From the NCBI GenBank assembly GCA_003022655.1, contig PXSX01000173.1, forward strand, positions 1 to 7,400: a DNA stretch of 7,400 nt. Direction: 5' to 3'. Origin of the DNA: Bacteroidetes bacterium QH_1_64_81. Its GTDB lineage: Bacteria > Bacteroidota > Rhodothermia > Rhodothermales > Salinibacteraceae. Both the position numbers and the translations under genes were made by a program. Positions 1 through 6,110 of this stretch are shown here, in pieces (position 1 is the first letter of the stretch; the number at the start of each line of letters is the position of its first letter). The notes under the pieces were generated by a model, which saw only the letters and a list, made by a program, of their open reading frames with translations, did no database searches and was not told the origin of the DNA.

Positions 1-71
1 TCAGAACAGAATGGGCGTTGAGGCGGACGCGATTCTTCTCCCTCTCGCCTTTCTCTCGTTCGCCCCCACGC

Positions 72-1652
72 TCACTCCCACTCGATCGTGGCCGGGGGTT
101 TTGAGCTCACGTCGTACACAGTGCGGTTGATGCCGGGGACCTCATTGACGATTCGGTTGGAGACGTGCCCGAGGAAGTCGTGCGGAAGGTGCGCCCAGTC
201 GGCCGTCATGCCGTCCACACTGGTCACCGCGCGGAGGGCGCAGACGTTTTCGTAGGTCCGCTCGTCCCCCATCACGCCCACGCTCTGCACCGGGAGCAGG
301 ACGGCAAAGGCCTGCCATACCTCGTCGTAGAGGTCGTTGGCCCGGAGCTCGTCGATGAAGATAGCGTCGGCCTCACGGAGGAGGGCCAATCGCTCGCGCG
401 TCACTGGGCCCAGGATGCGGATGGCGAGTCCGGGCCCGGGGAAGGGGTGCCGCTCCACGATGGGCTCCGGCACGTCGAGCAGGCGGCCGATCTCGCGCAC
501 CTCGTCTTTGAAGAGCTCCCGGAAGGGCTCGATGAGCTCGAAGTCAAGTTCCTCGGGCAGCCCGCCCACATTGTGGTGGGTCTTGATGGTGGCCGAGGGC
601 CCCTTGAACGAGACGCTCTCGATGAGGTCGGGGTAGAGCGTGCCCTGCGCCAGGAACGTGGGGCGGTGCCCCAGGTCGGCGGCAATCGCCTCGGTCTGCT
701 CCTCAAAGACCTCGATGAACGTGTTGCCCACGATGGTGCGCTTTTCCTCGGGATCGACCACCCCATCGAGCCGCTCCAGGAAGCGGTCCGTAGCGTCGGT
801 GGTGCGCAGGTCCATCTCGAAGTGGCCACGGAAGGTGTCCTGCACCTGGTCCCACTCGCCCTTCCGTAGCAGGCCGTTATTGACGAAGATGCAGTGCAGC
901 TGGTCGCTGAGGGCACGCTGCAGGAGGGCCGCTGCGACCGACGAGTCGACGCCGCCGGACAGGCCGAGGATGACGTGTCGGTCGCCCACCCGCTCGCGAA
1001 TCTCGCGCACCTGCTCCTCGACGAACGAGGCAGGCGTCCAGTCGCCCCTGCAGCCGCAGATTTTGTACGCAAAGTTTTCCAGAATTTGCCGGCCAGAATC
1101 TGTGTGCACGACCTCCGGGTGAAACTGCACGCCGTAGTACGGCTCCTCTGTGTCCCGCACGGCGGCCACTGGGGCGTTGTCGGTCCGGGCGATGGCCTCG
1201 TAGCCGTCGGGCAGGGCCGTGAGGTGGTCGCTGTGGCTCATCCAGACGGTCGAGCCGCTGGGCACCTCCTCGAAGAGCTGCGACTTCTCCTCCCCATTCG
1301 GCGGCACCTGAATCTGCGCCCGCCCAAACTCGCGCCGCTCGGCCCGCTCCACCTCGCCCCCCAGCTGATGGGCCATCGCCTGGAGCCCGTAGCAAATGCC
1401 CAGGACAGGCACCGGGGAGCCATCGGGGCGTTCGAGGTCGAAAAGCGCAGGGTCGAGCTGGGGCCCTTCCTCGTCGTAGACCGAGCAGGGCCCGCCGGAC
1501 AGAATGACGCCGCGGGGCTCCAGCGCGTCAATCTCTGCCGTGTCCACCGTACACGGATGGATCTCCGAATACACGCCCGTCTCGCGCACCCGGCGGGCAA
1601 TGAGCTGGGTGTACTGGGAGCCGAAGTCCAGAATGACGATGTTTTCGTGCAT
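72..1652 (-). CDS. guaA: GMP synthase (glutamine-hydrolysing)
   Basis: This cytosolic enzyme converts XMP to GMP using ATP and glutamine, the last step of de novo GMP synthesis. The 526-residue length is normal for the single-chain form. An N-terminal class I glutamine amidotransferase domain spans roughly residues 4-195, with the nucleophile Cys87 in GICYG and the His178/Glu180 pair in FHPE. The ATP-pyrophosphatase domain follows, with the P-loop SGGVDSS at 232-238. The C-terminal dimerisation domain ends in the family-typical PPATIEWE. No frameshift or missing catalytic residue is visible. The ATG at 1652 places the usual N-terminal [12 protein letters not shown] correctly. No Shine-Dalgarno sequence precedes it; instead a repeat-rich hairpin candidate ends 8 bases before the start. 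It is the last gene of the minus-strand group, 133 bases after gcvH, so it may be co-transcribed with it or have its own promoter. No purine riboswitch was recognised in the leader. Confidence 0.98.
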   Translation of the reverse strand: MHENIVILDFGSQYTQLIARRVRETGVYSEIHPCTVDTAEIDALEPRGVILSGGPCSVYDEEGPQLDPALFDLERPDGSPVPVLGICYGLQAMAHQLGGEVERAERREFGRAQIQVPPNGEEKSQLFEEVPSGSTVWMSHSDHLTALPDGYEAIARTDNAPVAAVRDTEEPYYGVQFHPEVVHTDSGRQILENFAYKICGCRGDWTPASFVEEQVREIRERVGDRHVILGLSGGVDSSVAAALLQRALSDQLHCIFVNNGLLRKGEWDQVQDTFRGHFEMDLRTTDATDRFLERLDGVVDPEEKRTIVGNTFIEVFEEQTEAIAADLGHRPTFLAQGTLYPDLIESVSFKGPSATIKTHHNVGGLPEELDFELIEPFRELFKDEVREIGRLLDVPEPIVERHPFPGPGLAIRILGPVTRERLALLREADAIFIDELRANDLYDEVWQAFAVLLPVQSVGVMGDERTYENVCALRAVTSVDGMTADWAHLPHDFLGHVSNRIVNEVPGINRTVYDVSSKPPATIEWE

Positions 1653-1660
1653 CGGGGATA

Positions 1661-1743
1661 TTGCGTATTTCGTATTGCGTGGGAAGTCAGCGGGTGTGCC
1701 CTACGCAATATGCATTACGCACTGCGCAGTACGCCCTACGCTA
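1661..1743. repeat. Degenerate heptad repeats in inverted orientation, guaA leader
   Basis: Six consecutive 7-base units run from 1702 to 1743: TACGCAA, TATGCAT, TACGCAC, TGCGCAG, TACGCCC, TACGCTA. Three units in the opposite orientation lie at 1661-1681: TTGCGTA, TTTCGTA, TTGCGTG. The left block and the first three right-hand units (1702-1722) form an imperfect inverted repeat matching at 16 of 21 positions around a 20-base spacer. In the minus-strand transcript the stem would end 8 bases before the guaA AUG. The block fills much of the gcvH-guaA gap. It could be a drifting intergenic short repeat, an RNA hairpin affecting guaA translation or mRNA ends, or a protein-binding array. The repeat structure is read directly from the sequence; any function is inference. 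Confidence 0.75.
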
Positions 1744-1785
1744 CAGCGTTCGACCACGACGCGTCACCTCTCTCCTTTCGCCCCC

Positions 1786-2160
1786 TCACGTTATCTCCGC
1801 GTAGGCGTCCGCCTCCATCAGGTCGTCAATCTCGTCGGGATCCGCAATCTCGATCTCGATCATCCATCCCTCCCCGTACGGATCGTCGTTGACCGTCTCC
1901 GGCGCCAACTCGAGCTCATCGTTGAAGGCCGTAATGGTGCCGCTTACGGGCATGTATAGCTCCGAGACTGTCTTGACCGCCTCGATGGTGCCAAAGATTT
2001 CGTCCTGGCCGAGCTCGGTCCCCTCGGGCTCAATCTCGACGAACACAATGTCGCCCAGCTCGCTTTGCGCAAAATCGGTGATGCCCACGGTAGCCGTGCC
2101 GTTTTCAACACGCAGCCACTCGTGGTCGTCTGTGTAGTAGAGATTGTCCGGCGTGTCCAT
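1786..2160 (-). CDS. gcvH: Glycine cleavage system H protein
   Basis: GcvH is the small lipoylated shuttle of the glycine cleavage complex. It carries the aminomethyl group from the P protein (PLP-dependent decarboxylase) to the T protein, and its dihydrolipoyl arm is reoxidised by the L protein. The 124-residue length is typical. The N-terminal YTDDHEWLRVE is a family signature, and the lipoylation site is Lys63 in the motif GTIEAVKTVSELYMP. The region GWMIEIEI near residues 97-104 is the usual C-terminal strand. The protein is strongly acidic, as expected for a salt-in halophile. It stands apart from gcvP and gcvT, which are not in this window; scattered gcv genes are common in Bacteroidota. 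The ATG at 2160 fits the family N-terminus. The start has no Shine-Dalgarno sequence, and a promoter-like pair lies 39-69 bases upstream. Confidence 0.97.
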   Translation of the reverse strand: MDTPDNLYYTDDHEWLRVENGTATVGITDFAQSELGDIVFVEIEPEGTELGQDEIFGTIEAVKTVSELYMPVSGTITAFNDELELAPETVNDDPYGEGWMIEIEIADPDEIDDLMEADAYAEIT

Positions 2161-2198
2161 TCGTCGTGAGGTTGAATCGTTGGGAGTTCGTGCTCGGG

Positions 2199-2229
2199 TG
2201 AAGATACGGGACGCGACGGCGAATCAAAA
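2199..2229 (-). promoter_or_regulatory. Candidate Bacteroidota-type promoter for gcvH
   Basis: On the minus strand, TTTTG (2229-2225) is followed after 18 bases by TATCTTCA (2206-2199). This resembles the Bacteroidota -33 TTG and -7 TAnnTTTG pattern, with two mismatches at the end of the -7 box. It lies in the 153-base gap between the broken coaD and gcvH and is correctly oriented for gcvH. It was recognised by eye only, so chance similarity is possible. If real, gcvH and guaA would not depend on read-through from the genes upstream. Confidence 0.35.
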
Positions 2230-2313
2230 GGGCGTGGTCATCGACGTATGTTACCCGTCAGGACGAGCGTCTGGGGCTACCGTCGCTCTCCCACGCCCCC
2301 TTCTCCAACGGGA

Positions 2314-2702
2314 CTACGACCGGGCGGGAACGCCCTTTTCCTCCAGGGCCGCTACGACGGGCGGCGGTACGAACTTCGACACGTCCCCGTCCCACCGGTG
2401 TGCATCCCGGACCATCGACGAGCTGATGAGGGCGTACTCCTCGGAGGTCATAAAGAATACCGTTTCGAACTCCGGAGCCAGCTTCCGGTTTGCAAACGCC
2501 ATCGCACTCCGTCCAGATCCTGGGTGCACTGACGCACGAGGTCCGTGCGCTCCTCGGTCGAGAAGAGGGTTTCTTTCTCCAGGTTCACCCCCACAGTCAC
2601 CTCCACGCGGTCGAAGAGGCGAAGGGCCCGCTCCAGGACGTCCCGGTGTCCGAACGTGAAGGGGTCGAACGTGCCGGGGTACAGGGCAAAGTTCTTATCC
2701 AT
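2314..2702 (-). pseudogene. coaD: Phosphopantetheine adenylyltransferase, internally deleted and frameshifted
   Basis: CoaD transfers AMP from ATP to 4'-phosphopantetheine, the penultimate step of coenzyme A synthesis. The first 66 codons are clearly CoaD: LYPGTFDPFTFGH with the (T/H)xGH nucleotidyltransferase motif (His19), then Lys43 and LFSTEERTDLVRQ. After DGV at about 2505 this frame continues as non-homologous residues to a TGA at 2448. The CoaD C-terminus resumes at 2502 in another frame (MAFANRKLAPEFETVFFMTS, then ISSS) and ends at 2314. Compared with E. coli CoaD (159 residues), about 36 residues between these parts are absent from the DNA, not merely out of frame. They include the conserved RGLR motif and the following (D/E)FxYE segment that shape the substrate site. 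Two leftover bases at the junction cause the shift. Adding 36 to the two parts (66 + 62) gives 164 residues, a normal length. The encoded product should be inactive. An assembly or base-calling error cannot be excluded, since the gene is normally essential. Confidence 0.85.
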
Positions 2703-2709
2703 GAGAATG

Positions 2710-2748
2710 GGGCAGTCAGGACCGGGGGACGCATCGGGCAGTCAGGAC
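2710..2748. repeat. 13-base direct repeat between rsmD and coaD
   Basis: GGGCAGTCAGGAC occurs at 2710-2722 and again, exactly, at 2736-2748, a spacing of 26 bases. The second copy covers the rsmD stop codon (2742-2744), and the first sits 7 bases upstream of the coaD start. It probably reflects a small local duplication around the rsmD terminus. Confidence 0.7.
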
Positions 2749-3362
2749 TCTTCCGTCGTCGAAATGCCCTCGCCTGCAGTGTCCTCGGTCACGGTCTCGT
2801 CGCTGACCCCGTCCTCCTCCGGCGGCAGCGGGGGCCGAAACAGACTCACGATGGTGCGCCCGTAGGACCGGCTCGTCATCAGATGCGGGTGCTCGTCGAA
2901 CCAGTCGTGAGAGCTGTGTTCGAGCGTGAAGACGCCGTCGGTCTGGAGGTGTGGGAGGGCCAGGTCGGGCATGTCCTGCATGGCCTCCAGCTCGTAGGGA
3001 GGGTCCGCCGTGATGAGATCGAGCTCCGGCCCGCCGTAAGATCGCAGGTACTCCACGGCGTCACCCTGAATAAAGATGCACTTGTCCTCGACGCCGAGCT
3101 TCTCGGCGTTCTCCCGCGCGTAGTCGAGCACCTCGCGCTTCTGCTCTACAAACGTCACGAGGGCTGCTCCCCGGCTGATGGCTTCGAGTCCGAGGGCGCC
3201 GGTTCCAGCAAAGAGGTCGAGTACCTCGGCCCCTTCGAGGTAGATGCGGGCGTCGATGAGTCCAAACAGCGCCTCTCGGGTGCGGGCCGTCGACGGACGG
3301 GTTTGGTGGCCCGACGGGGTTTTGAGGCCGTGGCCCCCGAACCGGCCGGCGATAAGTTTCAT
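2742..3362 (-). CDS. rsmD: 16S rRNA (guanine966-N2)-methyltransferase RsmD
   Basis: RsmD uses S-adenosylmethionine to methylate N2 of G966 of 16S rRNA (E. coli numbering) in the assembling small subunit. The 206-residue product shows the family order: MKLIAGRFGG at the N-terminus, the RPSTARTREALFGLI segment at 22-36, the SAM-binding motif LDLFAGTGALG at 48-58, an acidic ribose-binding Glu73 in FVEQ, and the catalytic DPPY at 120-123. A tail from about residue 180 is dominated by Glu, Asp, Thr and Ser, extends past the usual C-terminus, and is probably a haloadaptive disordered extension. The ATG at 3362 matches the conserved start of the family. It lies 153 bases downstream of the PilM-like gene and 39 bases upstream of coaD. 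The rsmD-coaD neighbourhood is widely conserved in bacteria, which supports both assignments. Confidence 0.96.
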   Translation of the reverse strand: MKLIAGRFGGHGLKTPSGHQTRPSTARTREALFGLIDARIYLEGAEVLDLFAGTGALGLEAISRGAALVTFVEQKREVLDYARENAEKLGVEDKCIFIQGDAVEYLRSYGGPELDLITADPPYELEAMQDMPDLALPHLQTDGVFTLEHSSHDWFDEHPHLMTSRSYGRTIVSLFRPPLPPEEDGVSDETVTEDTAGEGISTTEES

Positions 3363-3515
3363 GGAAGACGGGAATCGAATCGTGAGAATATTCTGAGAGC
3401 CCCCTCGCAGACGCCCGGCGTATGGTAAACGGCGCTCGACGGAGAGATCCGCAGACCGTCTCGGCCTCCTACACTGCCGGAATACTTCTCTGCTCAGGAC
3501 CCAGCTTGGGCGAGC

Positions 3516-4454
3516 TCAGGCAGACTGGATCCCCAGTGCTCCTCCGATACAGGGCGCGTATGCGCCAGGGGCCTCGTCTCGCGGGCGCTCCGACGCCCAA
3601 CGGAGGAGCCCAAACGGATCGAGCGAAACAGGCGAACAGTCAAAGACGGTCTCAAACGGCCCGGTAGTGGCCGAATCGGCGCCGGGGCCGTAGACGAAGA
3701 GTCCGCGAACCTCATTCACCGGAACCCCAATTCGGTTGAGAAGCCCAACCGCGTAGTAGGCCTGGTTCTTGGGACGTCGCGCTTCTCGCACGGCGTGCGC
3801 GTGGAACCACGTCCCCTCGTGGGTGAGGGCATACTCGGTGTACGTTGGATAGTGCCCGATTGCCAACCCATAGCCCTCCTCATTCTCAGCGGGGAGGAGC
3901 TCCTCGGTGTCGGCGCGTCCCATCAGCGAGGCAACGGCCTCCGTGCTCACCATCTGGACGAGATCCTGCACGGGAAGGGCGGGCCGAAGGGTGTCCAGGA
4001 GATCCTCAACAGCCTGCGGCACGGCCAACACGTGGACCCACTCGACGGTCTCCCCTCTCGTCTCGACGGTACGGACCGACCGGGACGTGGTGTGAAGGGC
4101 ATTGGGGGACCGGGTGTTCGTCACCAGTGCCGCCTGATACGCGACGCGCTGTCCGCGCTCCTGTTCGGAAAGCCCGGTCGGGATCGGCACAAAGAAACTA
4201 TAGACCTCCAGCGGATGGATGATCAGGGCAGTGGCCAAGGCCTCAGTGCCCTCAAGGGCGTCTTGGGCGAAGGCGCCGACCCGGTCGAGAGCGTCCGGGG
4301 CTCCGTCCGCGTCCCAGAGGACTCCACTTCCGTTCAGGTCGACGGTCTTGGAGTCGAGACGCCGGAGCTGTAGGGCCGAGTCCTCCCGTCCGATTTCGGC
4401 GCACCGAATCGTCGGTCCTTGAATGTGGATCGCAGCCGAAATCGACTGTGTCAT
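3516..4454 (-). CDS. PilM/GspL-like actin-fold protein (possibly DUF3822-type)
   Basis: This 312-residue protein has no recognised enzymatic motif, but its segments follow the order seen in the PilM/GspL branch of the actin-like (ASKHA) fold. These are a strand with SFFVPIP at 86-92 (compare 'r.i.lP' in PilM), HVLAVPQAVEDLLDTL at 141-156, a Glu-Ala-containing helix around 172-180, YGLAIG followed by a Thr-rich turn and strand at 195-210, and GLFVYGPGAD at 251-260. SLDPFGLL follows at 277-284, and AYAPCIGGALGI lies at the C-terminus. The stretch AYYAVGLLNRIGVPVNEV (232-249) also resembles Bacteroidota DUF3822 proteins, which as I recall are often encoded next to rsmD; that context fits here. 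The phosphate-binding loop is not canonical, so ATP binding is doubtful. There is no signal peptide or membrane segment, so it should be cytosolic. The ATG at 4454 lies 67 bases after the pseudopilin-like gene. The assignment is by pattern only; a role as membrane-complex scaffold is inference. Confidence 0.5.
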   Translation of the reverse strand: MTQSISAAIHIQGPTIRCAEIGREDSALQLRRLDSKTVDLNGSGVLWDADGAPDALDRVGAFAQDALEGTEALATALIIHPLEVYSFFVPIPTGLSEQERGQRVAYQAALVTNTRSPNALHTTSRSVRTVETRGETVEWVHVLAVPQAVEDLLDTLRPALPVQDLVQMVSTEAVASLMGRADTEELLPAENEEGYGLAIGHYPTYTEYALTHEGTWFHAHAVREARRPKNQAYYAVGLLNRIGVPVNEVRGLFVYGPGADSATTGPFETVFDCSPVSLDPFGLLRWASERPRDEAPGAYAPCIGGALGIQSA

Positions 4455-4495
4455 AATGATTGTCCGTTACGTCCGATTCTCTTTTGGACGGGGAC

Positions 4496-4509
4496 TGCTT
4501 CGGGAAGCA
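4496..4509. other. Short perfect hairpin between the two upstream genes
   Basis: TGCTT (4496-4500) and AAGCA (4505-4509) form a 5-base-pair stem around the tetraloop-sized CGGG. It lies 12 bases after the stop of the pseudopilin-like gene in the minus-strand transcript. No T-tract follows in that direction, so it is not a normal intrinsic terminator. It might stabilise or process the mRNA between the two genes, or be chance. Confidence 0.3.
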
Positions 4510-4521
4510 ACTCCACCGCGC

Positions 4522-4983
4522 TTACTCCCAGCTGGCAGCATCCGCCTGCGTCGGGTCCCCCGACAGAGTTCCGATTTTGTCGTCGGTATCCGGATCCTCA
4601 AGGAGGTACGTCTCAACCCGGCCCGTATCGTTGACGGTGTACTGGAACCGGTTTCCTGTACGTGGGGAATACAGCAGAGAGTCGAGATTGATCGGGCCTT
4701 CGAACACGCTGTCCTGTCGGGTAGAAAGAATGGAGTCGTTGCGCACGTGCTGCAGAAGCAGGTTCAGCGAATCCGGGTACGACGCACTATCCCGCTCGTA
4801 GTCGACTAGGGCCGTCCGAATGTTTGTCATCCGAGCCCGTGTCTCTTCAGTAATGCGCTGCTGGCGCTCGATGCGGTCGTAGGGCTCAGTAATCGACTGA
4901 TACAGGAAGTATGCGAGGACGACAATTGCGATGCCCAGGACGATTTGAACGCCCGTCTGTATCGTTCCACTGCTCGTTGCCAT
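4522..4983 (-). CDS. Small membrane-anchored protein with pseudopilin-like soluble domain
   Basis: With the ATG at 4983 this is a 153-residue protein. A single hydrophobic segment spans about residues 11-28 (VQIVLGIAIVVLAYFLY). A charged helix with coiled-coil character follows at about 33-55, then IRTALVDYERDSASYPDSLNLLL at 55-77, which resembles the 'ir.AL..Y..d.g.YP.sL..L' pattern of type II secretion and type IV pilus pseudopilins. RTGNRFQYTV at 108-117 and the Asp-rich C-terminus ending in SWE recall the end of GspG-like major pseudopilins. The canonical prepilin peptidase site (Gly-Phe-Thr-Leu-Ile-Glu) is missing, so it is probably not processed or assembled as a pilin; it should sit in the inner membrane with its C-terminal domain in the periplasm. 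An upstream in-frame ATG at 5244 would add 87 residues without visible domain character across the likely promoter, so I prefer 4983. The family is not recognised; the pseudopilin similarity is by eye. Confidence 0.6.
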   Translation of the reverse strand: MATSSGTIQTGVQIVLGIAIVVLAYFLYQSITEPYDRIERQQRITEETRARMTNIRTALVDYERDSASYPDSLNLLLQHVRNDSILSTRQDSVFEGPINLDSLLYSPRTGNRFQYTVNDTGRVETYLLEDPDTDDKIGTLSGDPTQADAASWE

Positions 4984-5033
4984 GAGAGCCGTTCGTGTTG
5001 ACGAGAAAATGACCGGAAAAGTGACAAGTGCCC

Positions 5034-5064
5034 CGAAAATAGGAGGCTCCTTTGCGAAATGCAA
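5034..5064 (-). promoter_or_regulatory. Candidate Bacteroidota-type promoter for the minus-strand gene group
   Basis: On the minus strand, TTG (5064-5062) is followed after 20 bases by TATTTTCG (5041-5034), matching the Bacteroidota -7 consensus TAnnTTTG at all but one fixed position. It sits about 50 bases before the ATG at 4983, which supports that start over the far upstream one. It could drive the pseudopilin-like, PilM-like and rsmD genes. The match was made by eye. Confidence 0.45.
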
Positions 5065-5198
5065 TTCTCCTCTTTCCCTGCCATCGCACCGTGGCGCCGG
5101 CTGCATGATTCTGCCGTCATTCAGGGCGGAGTGTTGGGGCAGCCCGTTCCCTCCTGTTCTCCTCCGCGTTTTCGGCCCAGTCCGACCCTCAGGGGCGG

Positions 5199-5229
5199 CG
5201 GAGCCGGGGACGGCTCCGGCAGGGTTTTT
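5199..5229 (+). terminator. Terminator-like hairpin upstream of pdxJ
   Basis: CGGAGCC (5199-5205) pairs with GGCTCCG (5212-5218) around a 6-base loop. After GCAGGG come five T residues (5225-5229), giving the shape of a weak intrinsic terminator on the plus strand. No plus-strand gene lies upstream in this window, so it would end a short untranslated transcript or act as an attenuator in a long pdxJ leader. The gap between stem and T-tract makes it imperfect. Confidence 0.35.
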
Positions 5230-5308
5230 ACATGCGAATGCCATGTTCTCTCCTCAGCCGAAAACAAAGTAGGTCCACCCGTGTTGGATTCGACCGTTTT
5301 GCGTTCCC

Positions 5309-5322
5309 ACCGGCCAACCGGT
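5309..5322. repeat. Inverted repeat before the pdxJ start
   Basis: ACCGG (5309-5313) and CCGGT (5318-5322) flank CCAA, ending 11 bases before the GTG start of pdxJ. It could be a small operator or an mRNA hairpin near the start, but a 5-base-pair GC-rich palindrome is not rare at this composition. Confidence 0.3.
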
Positions 5323-5333
5323 TCACCCACCCT

Positions 5334-6065
5334 GTGATTAATCTTCTCATCAACGTCGATCACGTTGGCACCCTCCGCAACGCCCGCGAGGAGACGTTCC
5401 CCGACCCCGTCCACGCCGCTGCCCGCTGCGAGCAGGCGGGCGCCGACGGCATTGTCTTTCACCTGCGGGAGGACCGCCGCCACATCACCGAGCGCGACGT
5501 GCGGCTCCTGTCCGAGACCGTGCAGGGCAAGCTCGACTTTGAGCTCTCGACGGAGGCCGAGGTCGTCTCCATCTGCTGCGACGTGACGCCGGATCTGGCG
5601 ACGCTGGTGCCGGAGCGGCGGGAGGAGGTCACTACGGAGGGCGGGCTCGACGTGGCGGCGAATCGTCAGCGCCTCAACACCGTGACGGACCGGCTCTACG
5701 GCGCCGGGGTGGACCAGGTGAGCTTCTTCGTCGACCCGGTCCCGGCGCACATTGAAGCCGCTGCCGAGCTCGGGGCCAACTGCGTCGAGCTTCACACCGG
5801 CGACTTTGCCGAGGCCCCGACGGAGGCGGCCCGCCGCGAGGAGGCCGAGCGACTCGCCACCGGGGCCGAGGCCGCCCACGAGGCCGGGCTCCGCGTGCAC
5901 GCCGGACACGGGCTTGATTATCGCAATTTTCCGCTCTTCCGCGACGTGGTCCCGCACGTCGCTGAGGTCTCCATCGGATTCGCAGTGATGGCTCGCGCCA
6001 TCCTGGTGGGGATGGATCGGGCCGTCCGCGACATGCGTGCAACTGTGAAGGGTTTGCAGTCGTAG
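5334..6065 (+). CDS. pdxJ: Pyridoxine 5'-phosphate synthase
   Basis: PdxJ condenses 1-deoxy-D-xylulose 5-phosphate with 3-amino-2-oxopropyl phosphate to form pyridoxine 5'-phosphate, the ring-closing step of the DXP-dependent vitamin B6 route. It is a cytosolic TIM-barrel enzyme. The hallmark segments are INVDHVGTLRNARE at 6-19, FHLREDRRHI at 42-51 (catalytic His43, equivalent to E. coli His45), the catalytic Glu70 in DFELST, LVPERREEVTTEGGLD at 91-106, ELHTG at 152-156 and HAGHGL at 189-194. The GTG at 5334 gives 243 residues, the same length as E. coli PdxJ, and starts exactly at the conserved INLLINVDH. The in-frame ATG at 5232 would add 34 residues rich in Arg, Ser and Pro with no family match, unlike the acidic body of the protein, so it is rejected. 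era follows 45 bases later on the same strand and may be co-transcribed. Confidence 0.96.
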   Translation: MINLLINVDHVGTLRNAREETFPDPVHAAARCEQAGADGIVFHLREDRRHITERDVRLLSETVQGKLDFELSTEAEVVSICCDVTPDLATLVPERREEVTTEGGLDVAANRQRLNTVTDRLYGAGVDQVSFFVDPVPAHIEAAAELGANCVELHTGDFAEAPTEAARREEAERLATGAEAAHEAGLRVHAGHGLDYRNFPLFRDVVPHVAEVSIGFAVMARAILVGMDRAVRDMRATVKGLQS

Positions 6066-6110
6066 AGGGGCATTGGCCATGCGTTCTTTTCTTCCCATCT
6101 TTTCGTCTCC

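Larger units (their letters stand above)
4984..5333. other. 350-base divergent intergenic region
   Basis: This region separates the minus-strand group from pdxJ-era. Open frames crossing it on both strands show no recognisable domain and look like extensions or shadows. It holds a good promoter candidate facing the minus-strand genes (5034-5064), a terminator-like hairpin with a T-tract facing pdxJ (5199-5229) and a short inverted repeat just before pdxJ (5309-5322). No clear plus-strand promoter was found, although one must exist for pdxJ. No tRNA or known riboswitch was recognised. Confidence 0.6.

Noticed and set aside
1653..1785. Purine riboswitch in the guaA leader
   Set aside because: The leader is dominated by 7-base repeats, and I could not identify the conserved purine-aptamer core or its three-stem arrangement.
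165..1892. Long open frames on the plus strand opposite guaA
   Set aside because: They are antisense shadows caused by high GC. guaA on the minus strand is complete with all catalytic motifs, and the plus-strand translations show no domains.
2144..2659. Plus-strand open frame covering the coaD region
   Set aside because: The minus strand here encodes unmistakable CoaD segments. The plus-strand translation is Arg/Pro/Gly-rich and lacks family features.
3363..3515. Possible promoter or terminator between the PilM-like gene and rsmD
   Set aside because: Only a 4-base-pair stem (CCCA/TGGG near 3501-3511, read on either strand) without a T-tract, and a poor -7 match near 3390, were seen. Neither is convincing.
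4984..5244. 87-residue N-terminal extension of the pseudopilin-like protein
   Set aside because: It would run through the best promoter candidate, shows no domain or signal-peptide character, and would put the membrane helix deep inside the protein.
5232..5333. ATG-initiated N-terminal extension of pdxJ
   Set aside because: The 34 added residues have no PdxJ similarity and a composition unlike the acidic protein body. The GTG at 5334 gives the standard 243 residues and begins at the conserved strand.
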